Notes under the pieces: model-generated
What the model saw: the letters and a program-made list of their open reading frames with translations, nothing else
Databases searched by the model: none
Told to the model about the DNA's origin: nothing
Made by a program: the position numbers and the translations under genes
Assembly (NCBI GenBank): GCA_013365365.1
Contig: JABVXU010000584.1
Location: forward strand, 1-33,523
Length of the DNA stretch: 33,523 bases
Source: Cruorifilaria tuberocauda
Taxonomy: Eukaryota > Nematoda > Chromadorea > Rhabditida > Onchocercidae
Reading direction: 5' to 3'
Shown: one piece after another, positions 11,626 to 23,480 of the stretch
Layout: each line of letters opens with the position of its first letter
Numbering within the stretch: position 1 is the stretch's first letter

Positions 11626-12455
11626 TATATAGTAAGTAAAAATAATGCAAAAAGCAAAAAAACCTAGAAGAAATGTATGGAAAAAGTTAAAAGAAATATT
11701 TTTTACGAGTAATTAAATATTAAATAATCGATATTAAATAATTTGATAAATTTCCGTTTAGATTTAATTTACACTTTTTTGTTTTGATAAATTATTGTCG
11801 ACATCATTAGAAGTAAAAGACAGTAATTATTTGTAAAAAAAAATTTTTAAGCTTTGCTTCTTTTTAAGTAATTATTTATTAAATTTTTAATTGTGATTTT
11901 TTAAGTAATTAATTCATTAATTATCTATTACTTTAGTATTTCATGCTATTTTCCAAACAATGAATTGTACAAATGAATAATTCTCGAAAGTCAATTAATT
12001 TAAGCGAAAAGGAAAAAGAAATTTGAAAGTAAAAAAAAAGTAATCATTGTTTAATTTCAATCGAACACTATCAACTTCAAGAGAATGGAAAAACTTTTAT
12101 CTTCGAATTTATCAATTAGTGATTAAATTCATCCACTTCCTCCCACTGATCCGATCAATCCGATCAACAGATCGTAAATGGAAAAAAGAAAATGAGTAAT
12201 TCCTGATATTAAAACCTGATAATTCCCGAGTTGGAAGAATTCTGATCGAAGAAGCAAACAAAGAAACTTTTATGATTTTGTGTAAACTTAAGAACGCATA
12301 ATAGCAAAACAAGAAGAAAGAGTTTAAAAAGAAAAATAAAGAAAACTTTTTTTTTTTCTTCACTGAGGGATTTTCTTTTTCTGAGAAAAAAAAAAAGAAA
12401 TTACCAAAGAATTAAAATTATGCCTAATTTCTTAAAGAAATATTTCACACAAAAT

Positions 12456-12583
12456 TTCTCGGAACCATTAAAAAGTTTCTCAGAATTATTAGAAAATTTC
12501 TCAAGACTATTATTAAAATTTTTGCAGAGCTGTTAGAAATTTTTTCGGGACTATTAGAAAACTTCTCGGGATTACTGAATTAT
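12456..12583. repeat. About 30-bp tandem repeat, 5 copies
   Basis: Successive TTTCTCGGGACTATTAGAAAA-like units, the clearest near 12475, 12505 and 12545. The surrounding 11630-13260 is AT-rich with no gene that I can support. Confidence 0.7.
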
Positions 12584-13259
12584 CGAAATAATAAAATTAA
12601 TGATAATTTGTTGATTTAATTACTTTCTTTAATTGTTTTCTTTGTTAACATTGTAAATTTTAATTTCGTAATAAAACTAATCATAGCATTAGTTAGTCTA
12701 AAAATTTGTAAATAATTTAAATTTTGCAAATAACAAAAAAAAATACCTAAAAATTTAATTTTAAGATAAATCATAAATCAATACCAATATGTAATATTAT
12801 TAAGTTATCAACTAATTAAGGTATAATAGAGAAAGTTTTTTAATATATATCATCAAATCTATCATTAAACTTATCATTAATTATAAATATGGATGGTAGA
12901 ATTAAGCAATTTCTCATTTTTCTTTCATTCAATAACAAATTATTAATATAAAAATTTTCATAAAAGCACAAAAAAGGAGGATGGAACTAAAATTCATTTT
13001 AAAATAAATCATTTCCAATTAAATTCAAAAATAAATCATTTTCGATTAAAATTTAAATGAAAAAATTGTATTTTAATATGTAATATGTAAATAAAAGAAA
13101 ACAACAAATAAACAAATAAATAAAAAATAAATATTTCTTTCCGTCTTTTTTTTTTTTATTTCATAATATTTCAACAATGTTTGAGCAATTTATTGAGCAT
13201 TTGTTTGAACACACACATTGTTGATTTCAAGCATGGGATAATACATAAACTATCTTAGT

Positions 13260-13512
13260 GATAACAATGATAAGAATGATAATAATAATATTGATAATGA
13301 TAATAATAATAATAATAGTAATAATGAAAATAATAATAATAATAGATGAAAAGGATAGAATTGAGAGGAAATTTTGAAAAGGAGAACAGGCGTTATGTGT
13401 TGCTACAAGCTATTATATTATATCACCTCACACTCTATCTCAACCAAACAATCCTAACCAATCTTCCGGATCGAGAATGATAAGCGGAAGATAAATGAGC
13501 TTGAGCTTGAAA

Positions 13513-13543
<31 letters not shown>

Positions 13544-13545
13544 TG
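13260..13545. repeat. AAT/GAT microsatellite followed by an (AG)n tract
   Basis: An ATAATAATAATGATAA-type run covers about 13262-13345. A pure (AG)n tract covers 13517-13543 and is followed by more purine-rich sequence. The 13380-13620 stretch between and after them is less AT-rich than its surroundings but has no defensible reading frame. Confidence 0.75.
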
Positions 13546-13684
13546 AAAGGAAGAGAGAGGAGGTATCAATATCATCAAGCATACGCACATATATTTATGA
13601 TTCACTGATCTGTTCGGTTAATTTTTTTTTTTACCTCATCAATCATTTCATGAAAAAAAAAAAGAAAAGAATTTCGTTTTTCTT

Positions 13685-14260
13685 ATCAATTTTTAACCTC
13701 AAAATTATCACTAAACTATCAAAGATTACATTTATCATTTAATGATAAAAGATTTTTTAAATTTTAAATGACATATCATACAGATTTCTACTAAATTATC
13801 ATTTAATCACTTAACTGATATTGATTGCATTTATCATTTAGAGATGAAAGATTTTTTGATTTTTAAATGATATACTTCGTAGATTTCCGATTAATTTTTC
13901 ACTTCAAAATTATTATTTAATGATAAAAGATTTTTGAAATTGAAATAACACGCTATACTGGTTTCTACTAGAAACTAGCTATCAACCTCAAAATTATCAT
14001 TTAATCACTTAACTTAGTATTGAATTTATCATTTAGTGATAAAAGTTTTTTTTTTAGTTATATATAGTTTTTCTATTAATTATTAAGCTCAAAATTATCA
14101 TATAATTACTTAATTAGTATTGCATTCATCGTTTAGTGATAAAAGATTTTTTGAATTTTGAATGGCACACTTTGTAGGTCTTCCATTAATTTTAAGCTTC
14201 AAAATTATATCACTATATCATCAAATATTGCATTTATCATTTAATGATCATGGATTTTAA
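13685..14260. repeat. About 130-bp degenerate tandem repeat, about 5 copies
   Basis: Copies share CCTCAAAATTATCA, TTGCATTTATCATTTA, TGATAAAAGATTTTTTGAATTTT and a TAGATTTCTATTAATTTT-like tail. TGATAA recurs in each copy. There is no coding signal. Confidence 0.7.
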
Positions 14261-15137
14261 TGAAATTTAAATGGAAAAACAAAAATGTATTTTTTTTATT
14301 TTCAAACCTTTACTATTTGATACAAGTAATCATTGCGCAAAATATATACTTTAATTAATTCATAAATAAATTTGAACGATTGATTACACAATTAGAATTT
14401 GTTTTCATTTATAAATAAATGATTGAGGTAAGTAAAAGGTTAGAAAAAATAAAAATGAAGCAAAAAAATAAAATCAATATAAATAAAATAAAAAATAATT
14501 CCACATTTTTTTATCAGAAAAAAGAAAAGTTCCAATTATTTTTAAGTCTAACTTTTCCAAGGTTACAAAAACTAATATATTTGCAAAATAAATAGAAAAA
14601 CAAGTATACATGACTTTTTTTTTAATTTCTTTTATTTATTAAAGTTTATTTTTGTTATTTGCTTAACTTAACTTTTCATGTTTTTACCGTAATTTTTTAA
14701 AAATATATTTACAATTTCAAAATTTCAAATATTGCGTAAAATTGCGGTATACAAACAAATTTAACTGTGAAATTGGCCAATTATAGTCGAATAGTAAATA
14801 AATGGAAATTTTAGAAATATCAAAAGGATTTACTCAATGATTGCCAATGCTTATTTGGTCGTATTCATTGTCATTTAACTACTTTTAGCAATTCAATTCA
14901 ATTTACTGATTGAAATAATTGGAAATTTTGGGCTTAAAATTTTTGCTAGCCAAATCAATAATGCAAAATATGGCCCATGTCAAACAAGTAAGCATTGCAA
15001 GAATTACTAAATTGATAAATAGTATTTATCACTTACTTATCATTTATTTATCACAGCATATCGCTGCTGCACAATCAATTTTTATCATTTTTGATAAAAG
15101 TTAGAAAAGTTTTTTATCTTTTGAAAATAAACAATTT

Positions 15138-15600
15138 TTAAAATACTGAAAATAAATTTTTTACACGAAAACTAATTATCGGAGTTCTTAGAGTTATTGG
15201 AGTTAGAGCTATTAGAGTTAGTTTTATAAGTTTAGCAGTTAATAATTATTTAAGTAAATATACCTATTTAGAATAAAAATATGATATTAGCCATATAGAT
15301 TATATATATATGCGGCAATTAATGTATATATTGAAGAAGCTAGTGATTTTTTAAATACTGGAAATAAATTCTTTATGAAAAAAATTAATTACTGGAATTA
15401 TAGGTTTTCAATTATTAATTATTTAAGTAATTATAGCTATTTAAAAATATAAATATGCTATTAGCATGTGCTAATTAATATCATTAGTAATTTTAAAACA
15501 TTGGAAATAAATTTTTTACCCAAAAATATTAATTATCAGAATTAGTTTTATAAGTTTAGCAGTGATTATTTAAGTAATTAGAACTATTTAAGCACTTGTA
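15138..15600. repeat. Degenerate tandem repeat, 3 copies
   Basis: Copies share ACTGGAAATAAATTxTTTA, AATTAATTATCxGAxTTA, TAAGTTTAGCAGTxAxxATTATTTAAGTAATTA and CTATTTAAxAATA. They start near 15138, 15350 and 15495. The region 14260-15138 before it is plain AT-rich sequence with nothing I can support. Confidence 0.7.
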
Positions 15601-15616
15601 GTTAAATAGGTAAGTA

Positions 15617-15838
15617 ATAAATGAATAAATAAATAAATAGATAAATAAATAGATAAACAAATAAACAAATAAACAAATAAATAGATGAATAAATAGATTG
15701 ATAAATGAGTAAATGAATAAACAAATAAAAAAATAAATAAATTAATTAATTAATTAATTAAATAAACAAATAAATAATCAAATAAATAAATGAATAAATA
15801 AATGAATAAATAAATAGAATAAATAAATAAAACATATA
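15617..15838. repeat. (AAAT)n microsatellite, interrupted
   Basis: About 220 bp of AAATAAAT and AAACAAAT units with TAGA and TTAATTAA interruptions. The Ile/Phe/Leu-rich reverse reading frame through it is an artefact. Confidence 0.9.
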
Positions 15839-16360
15839 TATGATATTAGGAATATATATTTATCCATGGAAGAGAAAGACTTTTCACCAAAGTTTGAAAT
15901 TTTAAATAAATTTCTTGAATGCTGAAATTTCTGGAATACAGAAAATTGAATTTCACTCTTTTGCATCAACGTTGAAAATATGATGATTGGAAGAATTCAA
16001 ATTAATGAAAGATGCAAAATTCTCCTCATTGCTGCCATATTCGATAATATTTTCATTTAAAGTTATCTATTAAATTAAGCAAATACTTTTATATGCAAAG
16101 GAAATAACGATATTGCAAGTAAGATAGCCATAAAACTAAGTATAAGTATAAAATTAGGAAGTTCATCATAATCTCTTTTTATTAAATAAATTATTTTGAA
16201 AATTTAATTTGCGAAATTAAACTACAGATTTTATGGTTAACTATTAAATTAAGAAAATACTTCTAAAATATATGTCTGTATGATATTAGGAATATAAATT
16301 TATCCATGGAAGAAGGACTTTTCACGAAAATTTGAAACTTTAAATAATTCTCTTGCAATG
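15838..16360. repeat. Pair of about 90-bp direct repeats 434 bp apart
   Basis: TATGATATTAGGAATATATA…TTATCCATGGAAGA…GACTTTTCACxAAAxTTTGAAA at about 15838-15925 recurs at about 16272-16360. A weaker shared segment (TATTAAATTAAGxAAATACTT) lies at about 16067 and 16238. The minus-strand readings of both copies are similar (LFKISNFGEKSF and LFKVSNFREKSF), but neither connects to anything recognisable. Confidence 0.65.
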
Positions 16361-17105
16361 TTGAATTCATTTAATAGAAGATTACTTGAAATATTGGTTG
16401 AGAATATTCTGTTTAAAACATATATGAAAAATTGGGAAGCGATTAAAAGATAATGAGTTATGATGTCAGAGAAGCTTATTAGTATCATAGTCCATTTAGT
16501 TTTATCTTTTAAAATTCATGCTTAAAATGGAAGAATAGAAATAGTTTTTAGTTTAATCTATTCTCCAATCGAAAAAGAAAAGAAACCTAGAAGAAGACGA
16601 TTTCACAGGAAGTAAAACAGAATTAAGTCACAAATTTTCCATAAGAAGCTATCAATTTTTTTTTTGCTTGTTTTTTTTTTTGGTAAAATTTTCAATAGTT
16701 TTTTAAAAACTTATTTTGAATTGCAATTTCACAAACCAGATTCAATGATATTATTGAAAACAATTCGCTTGGTCATTCAACAAACAAGTATATTCAAATA
16801 AGTAAACTGCGAGGGAAAATTTTTAAGTAAATATTTCCATTTGATAAAATCTAAGAAATTAGTTTAATTTGGTAATTAATTAAATTGGTAATTAATTGGG
16901 TAATGATGTTATCCAAATATCTTGATCCAATTTAGTACAATATTGAAAATTCTTGATCAATAATTTTAATCAATTAGAAAGAGAAAAAAAATTCCGGAAA
17001 TTTCAAAAAAAGGTTAAAAAATTCCAAAAATTTTAAAAAACGATAAAAAAATTCGGGATATTGAAAAGCAATTTTTAAATTTTATTGTTTTATCCTACGG
17101 TATAT

Positions 17106-17123
17106 CTACTGTATGTACAGTAG
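17106..17123. other. Short perfect inverted repeat
   Basis: CTACTGTA-TG-TACAGTAG is an 8-bp perfect stem with almost no loop, so it is more like a dyad binding site than an RNA hairpin. CTACAGTA recurs 26 bp downstream. No function can be assigned. Confidence 0.4.
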
Positions 17124-17406
17124 TCTGCTTTAAGAGTCTACAGTACAATTAACGGATTATATTTTTCATTTGTTAATTATTTTTTTTTTCTGTACAATTA
17201 ATTAGAGAAAAGTAATAAAAGAGTTGAAATATATTTATCGATAAAATTTAATCGATAATATTAAATAGAATAAAGAAAATTTTCATCGTTGATCTCAATC
17301 ATTGCTAGGTATATGTATGAATGTGTGCATATAAAGCTTTAAGTCTTTTTGCTTTAAAGCTTCCTATGAAAGCTCATCATTTATCGTTATTTAAGCTAAC
17401 AACATA

Positions 17407-17409
<3 letters not shown>

Positions 17410-17451
<42 letters not shown>

Positions 17452-17459
17452 GAGGGAGA
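17410..17459. repeat. (AG)n tract of 50 bp
   Basis: Almost uninterrupted AG dinucleotides with two GG breaks. The minus-strand Ser/Leu reading frame over it is an artefact. Confidence 0.95.
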
Positions 17460-17689
17460 AAAGAATGATAATGATTTTGTAGAGAAGACAGCTTTTTCAT
17501 ATGCTAAAAGCACTTTGTAAATTGAGTTATTGAAAGAAATAAGAAATTTTTGCAAACGAGAAAATTTGCACTCCTCTTTTTCCATACTCTTTTTCTTTCT
17601 TTTTTTCATTTGAAGTGGAAAATATCTTTTCTTTAAGCTTTTATGAAAAAAAGACGAGAATGAAGAAGAAAAAGAGAAAAAAAATTTCT

Positions 17690-18570
17690 CGATTTTTTAG
17701 TTTTTTCTTTTTGGATTAAATTTGACGAAAAGCAAAATAATAAAATCTAACTTTGAATTCACTTTAAATTCTCATTTAAAGTAAAATATGAAAGTAATTG
17801 TTAAATGATAACTTTAAAAGTTGCATAATTGACATTTAATGTGAAATACGAAAGTAAATATTAAATGGTAACTTCAAAAATTCCATGTTTAAAGTAAAAT
17901 ACGAAAGTAATTATGGAATGATAACTTCAAAAAATTTCATTATTCACATGCAAAATAAAATATAGAAGTAGTTATGAAATGACTGATTGGAAATTAGTGT
18001 AAAAGGAATTTTCTATTTCTTAACTTTTCCTTTTGATTAAATCTGAAGGAAAGGAAATATTAAAAGTTAACTTTAAAAATTATAAAATTCATATTTATAT
18101 TTTGTGAGATAATTGATTAAAAATAAGTGTAAAAGGAACTTTCCATTTTTTACTTTTTATTTTTGCATTGAATTTGAAGGGAAGTAAGATATTAAAAGTT
18201 AGTAGCTTTAAATATTAGAAAATTTATATTTAATCGAAGTAAAAAATGAAAGTAATTAGAGAACGATTGATTAGAATAAAGGGAATTTTCTATTCTTTAA
18301 CTTTTCCTTTTGATTAAACTTAAGGAAAAGCAAAATATAAAATTAAACTTTGCAAATTATCAAATTCATACTTACATCGAAGTAAAAAATGGAGATAATT
18401 AAGGAATGATTGATTAGAAATTAATGTAGTAGAAAGCAATTTTCTATTTTTTACCTTTTTTAGATTGGATTTGAAGAAAAGTTAAAAATATTAAAAGTTA
18501 GCTTTAGATACTCATATCAAAGTAAAATACAAAAGTAATTATGGAATGTTCGATTAGAAATTAGTGTAAT
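17690..18570. repeat. Composite tandem repeat, 60-bp and about 140-bp units
   Basis: From 17760 to 17990 a roughly 60-bp unit (AAAGTAAAATACGAAAGTAATTATxxAATGATAACTT) repeats about four times. From 18000 to 18570 it is embedded in a larger 130-160-bp unit. That unit carries GGAATTTTCTATTTxTTAACTTTTCCTTTTGATT, GAAGGAAAAG, TATTAAAAGTTAACTTT and CGATTGATTAGAAATTA-like blocks, about four copies. Confidence 0.7.
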
Positions 18571-20106
18571 TCGTTTTTTTTCTTTTCATTTCAATTATTC
18601 AATAAACATTCTTTTTCCTGCAGAAAAAACGAAGTAAATTTTTTTTTTGCAAAAAAATAAAATTTATTTTATTCCTTGGAAAATTCCACTCAAAAAAAAT
18701 TTCAATATTAGAAGGGAAATTTTTTCAAAAGGAATGAATTCTTCAATTTGATATTTTCTCTGGTAGTAATATTTGGATGAAATAAATTTTATTTTCTTGC
18801 AAAAATTTTTTTTCAAAAAAAAAAGTTATCGAAATTGTAAGAAAAAATTTATCGAAATTTTTACCAAACTTAAATACTGGAATTTCAAACATTTCAAATC
18901 ATACGGTTATTATTATTACAGAAATCAAATTGCTCATTAATTAAATTCTTCAGAAGCTATCACTTTTTAAATTTAGCAATTTCAAATAGCTAATCCAAAA
19001 AAAAATAATAATGAAACAAAATATTTAAATTTAAGCTTAAACTTTTATCACTGTAAAGTTACATATTTATAATATTCGTCATCAATCGTAATGATTAATA
19101 ACTTCTAATTTTATTAAAATTAATTAAGCGTTTTTTTTTGCATCAATTTTTCATACTGTAAGCTTATGGTAGTCATCATGCTATCAATCGTAATAATTAA
19201 TAATTTCTAATTTTATTCAAATTCATTAATCGTTATTTATTCTCTATCTTTTTTCTTTGCATCAACTAGCAGTTCGTACACTCTAACTAAAATGAATATT
19301 TATCGCGATCTTTATTATCTATCTTTATTATCACTATTCTTAATCCGCTATTTAAATGATAAATCATCATTTAATCAAATATTATAGGTGAGGAATGAAA
19401 CTTTTTATCATTTAATCAATTATATCATTTAATCAAATATTATCGTTATCACTAAATGATCATTTATCTCGGTCAGGTCGTTCATATTATCATTATCACT
19501 GATAATATATATCAAATAATGAAAAATATAAAAAATGAATATTAAAAGTAAATAAAGAAAAATTTCATTTTTCATTTTCTGCAAGTAAAATGCTGCAATT
19601 TTTCAAACATGCAATAATTTTCCTCTTTGTTTCTTTTTTTCTTCCTTTTCTTTAAGAATTCCTTTGTTCCAATAAAAATATTTCATTTTTTTTGTGTTTC
19701 AAATAATTTATTGCTGCTAAAATTTCAGCATGCATTTTAAATCTTTTGCAATAAGATTTACTTTCTTCCTATCATTCTCTCATCTTTTATGTAAAGATTA
19801 TAAATGAACGACGAACTTAGCTTTGCTATCTTTGAGCTTAAAACGCCATTATACTTGATAAATGCTCGTTTAAAGTTAAATAGTAATCAGTCAAACGTGA
19901 ATATTTAAAAGTAAGTATGCTTGAAAAAAAAATCTCAAATTTTTCTTTTCTTTTTCTTCCATTTTCTGATTTGCTTATGCTTGAATGGATTAGATGTAAA
20001 ATAAAATGAAAGAAAAAATTGATAATTTATTAAAGTGTTTTGAAAAGTTCAATTCCTTTAATTCCTTACTATTTTAGTATTTTTGTATTTTATTGTATTT
20101 TTGGTC
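18571..20106. other. Gene-free AT-rich sequence
   Basis: No exon with conserved protein content was found on either strand. A 33-codon frame at 19804-19905 (MNDELSFAIFELK…) stands out slightly in composition, but has no start context or partner exon. TGATAA/TTATCA motifs cluster at 19310-19500. Confidence 0.5.
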
Positions 20107-20445
20107 AATTAACCTTTACCTATCAAAGTAATAAAAGGTAAAAGGAAAGAGTTATATAAAATTGTCATGAAATATACTATTATATTTTAGAAAATTCAAT
20201 TAAAAATTTCGATTCCTAACCTATTCACTATATTTTTATGTAATTAACCTTCACCTATTAAAATAATAAAGGTAAAAGAAAGGAGTTATATAAAATTGTT
20301 ATGGAGTATGATATCATTTTTTAATATTCAGTTGAAATTTTTTTTCTTGAAATCCTTAACCTAGTTATCATATACTTATTCAATTAACCTTTACCTATTA
20401 AAATAATAAAAGGTAGAAGGAAGGAGTTGCATAAAATGAAATACA
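20107..20445. repeat. 135-140-bp tandem repeat, 3 copies
   Basis: AATTAACCTTTACCTAT starts at 20107, 20242 and 20382. Each is followed by AAAATAATAAAAGGTAxAAGGAAxGAGTT and ATATAAAATTGTxATG, and copies 1 and 2 continue through TTGAAAT and CCTAACCTA-like blocks. Confidence 0.85.
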
Positions 20446-21523
20446 ATATTTTTTCTGAATTTGATAGCTAAAATTTTAGCTTAAATTTTGATCCCAACAT
20501 TTTGACTAATTGATTTGACGTAACTCAAAAGATTTATGGTTTTATTTATGATTTTCCACTTTGATATTTTTTATTTGACACTTGCAAACTTTACTTAAAC
20601 AATTAAATTTATTTCAAATTTGTTAAGTTAATTTATTTTCAAATTTATAAAAGGAAGTCAAATTTTTTGAGAATTAAAATTTTAATAATGAGAAATTTCT
20701 AAGAATGTCGTAGTTGACAAAGAATTTTATGATATAAATTTATTTATATGATTAAAGTAATTTTATCTAATAATTTATTGATGTAATTAAGGTATACTTT
20801 ATAATTAATTTATGATATGAATTTATTAAAATTTAAATATCGAGAATATTGATCAGAAGAGGTGAACAAGCATATCTCTGATAGTGTAAAGTATGCTATA
20901 AATCATCAGTGCTATCAGTTTATCACGAGCTTATCACGATGTTTTTTGATAATCATTAATTGACGTTTAATTTCAATTTTATTATCGTATGATAACCAAC
21001 ATTTTATGAGAGATATCATCAAAAGTTTATGCTTATCAAATTTCTTTCTACAAAAATACATTTCCTATTTTCTTCCTCTGTCAAAGATGTATGATAATTT
21101 CAAAGCATGTTAACAAATGATAAACAATAATTTCACTTAATTCTTAATCGATGTCAGTGATAATCAGTGATCTCTAATCATTAATCATTATCCTCAAATG
21201 ATTAGACGATCACTGATTATCACTAATTACTTCCTGTATATCTGATAATTTCCACCGAATATAAATATTGTCAATTTCATCTGTAAGCCTAGATAGCTTT
21301 TGTTTACATATCATCCATATCAAGAATGATATGATAAATATAAATGGGATTATCTGATTAGCTTTTATCTTATCAAAAATTTAAAACAAACTATATCACT
21401 AGTGTCAAATTCAATAAACTTCTTCAATATAAATAAATTTGAAAGCTGCACACTAATTGTGCTAAAGTCTTAAAGCTCTACCAGGTTTAGAAAACAAAGA
21501 ATTGATACGGAAAGGTGAAACGT

Positions 21524-21541
21524 ACGTGATGCTTCACGTGA
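21524..21541. promoter_or_regulatory. Palindromic ACGTGA…TCACGT with an E-box
   Basis: ACGTGA-TGCT-TCACGT (21524-21539) is a perfect 6-bp dyad that overlaps a CACGTG E-box at 21536-21541, with CGTACGTGA/CGTACGTCA nearby. It lies 2 kb upstream of the coiled-coil gene. Binding is only possible, not shown. Confidence 0.3.
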
Positions 21542-21663
21542 GTATTCGTACGTCAGTATTCATAATATATTAATTATTCATGATTCGTGATATTGAAGCC
21601 TTCCATATTTGAGATATTTCTATTACTGTGATAATAATTGCTCTCTTGTGATGGCTGATGGTT

Positions 21664-21790
21664 GCAATGCTACAATGTTTGTGATAAGATAATATGATAT
21701 GATAAAATGATATTAAGATGGTATGATATGATAATTTTGATATGATAAAATGATATTAAGATGATATGATATGATAATTTCGTTTTTGAA
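21664..21790. repeat. Tandem duplication of a GATATGATAA-rich unit
   Basis: GATATGATAAAATGATATTAAGATGxTATGATATGATAATTT occurs twice in a row, after a shorter partial copy. Confidence 0.75.
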
Positions 21791-22869
21791 AATGGAACAC
21801 GTAAACTTTTAAGTATTATTATTGATATGACTTATAGTGCAATTTAAGCACCTTATATTAAGAATAAATCATGAATTGCTACTACAATATCGATAATAAT
21901 AAGAATAATTAATTAATTAATCTGATCGAAATAATTGTTGAGAGGAAAAACCTCATTGAAGCGATATAGTTGATCGATAATCAATAAATCATTTAAATTT
22001 CGCAAATTTAATAAAAAATTTTGAATTCAATCATAATTTCCATGAATGTATGTATTTTTCGACGAAACGGAAAGAATTTTGAACAATACGACAAGATTTC
22101 TTTCAAAATCAAATTTCATATATCAGTTTAAATATAATTTAAAATTTCAAACAACATATTTATTACAGCAAGTATTTCCACCTGAAATTTACAATTTTCA
22201 TTTTATCAACAAAAGCAAAACTTTGTCTCACTTCTACTTCAGTGGAAAATCTTGAGTATAAGTAAGTATACGAATAAAATTAAACATAAAAATCAATGAA
22301 ATGTTTTTTGATATTTCAAATCAGGTTAAGTATAGGATTGAATATAAACTTAAATATAAGCTAAGTATAAGATTAAATATAAACTTAAATATAATGATAA
22401 TTTCATTTATGCCTATATTTAACCTTACTGAATAAACATGAACGAAATTATACTTTTAATATTTCAAGTAAATCTGAATAATACAAAATTTAACTTAGAC
22501 TTTTTTGTGTTTCAATTCTGTAATCTTATCACTAATTTATAATCTTATCACAAATTATCACTCATCGTTACAGTTAAAAAAAAATTCTACTTTTCAAAAT
22601 TCTACGTGATAATCTATTCCTAAATTCACATGTAAAATGAATATTATCATTCGTCCAATAAATGAAAATCAATGCACAATGCTTAATTAATTGCAAATTT
22701 TAATTTAATCGAAATCTGAATATCACAACAAACCTACAAAATAGCAAATTAATTTTTTGACAATAAAAAAGTAATGATTAATTCCAAGGTGTGGTTTGAC
22801 TGATAAGTTATTGCAAATTGATTCATATGATATTACAACACAAATAGAACACAGGTAATATATGATTGA

Positions 22870-23475
22870 ATCATGAAAAGGATGATAGATAGTATGGAGG
22901 GATGATGATCGTTTCAACGTGTATCACGTCATGACACCTGCACTGATTGACGGTCGAAGCGGCGTGAAGTGAGCAATAAAAAAAGAAAAGGAATTGGTCA
23001 GTGGTGTTCTTCCAGAGGAAACAAATAAATCCACGTGAGATGTCTGTATTGATCAAAGCCATCTAGTACAGTGACCAATTATATCAAGCAATTAGTCCAC
23101 CTGCTAATTAAGCATAGGTGTGATGCGTTCAACCATGATATTCAATATTATACCACACCTTTCATCAATATCCATCCATCTCTTCTTTACCTTTCCATTC
23201 AGTTCCATCTTAACCTGAAATTCAACTATTCGAGAAGAATTGATTGTTACGTAGAATGAAGAACAAAATTTGCATATTATCAAAATATCACATTTAATTT
23301 TAATTTTCGATCACTAATTTGCATAAATGAGAAGCATAAATAGCTGTTAGCTTAAGCTATTGCATCATAAAACATTACAAGTGGACGTTGAGTGGTCGGT
23401 TGTAATCCACTTTGATAATAAATTGATTCATAGAATTCCTGATAGGCTGCTGTTTTGGGATATTTCGTATTGCAG
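22870..23475. promoter_or_regulatory. Probable 5' region of the coiled-coil gene
   Basis: The stretch before the ATG at 23481 has distinctly higher GC and CpG than the rest of the gap (for example around 22905-22975, with ACGTGTATCACGTCATGACACC and a GGTCGAAGCGGCG segment). All frames are closed within short distances and give nothing recognisable. TTGCAG at 23470-23475 is a likely cis or spliced-leader acceptor just ahead of the ATG. A 7-bp stem AAGTGGA/TCCACTT is at 23379-23412. The regulatory role is inferred from position and composition only. Confidence 0.4.
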
Positions 23476-23480
23476 GAATC

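Noticed and set aside
12112..12363. 83-codon minus-strand frame with a hydrophobic N-terminus (MKKKKKFSLFFFLNSFFLF)
   Set aside because: The apparent signal peptide comes from poly-T/TTC sequence. There is no splice partner, conserved motif or upstream acceptor support. It might be worth a transcript check but is not supportable as a gene.
15778..16488. Two short minus-strand frames with similar ends (GEKSF / REKSF)
   Set aside because: They arise from a direct repeat plus the (AAAT)n tract and show no known motif.
22046..23259. Short frames of 62-69 codons upstream of the coiled-coil gene
   Set aside because: No conserved content and no phase-compatible link to the exon at 23481. Treated as 5' flanking sequence.
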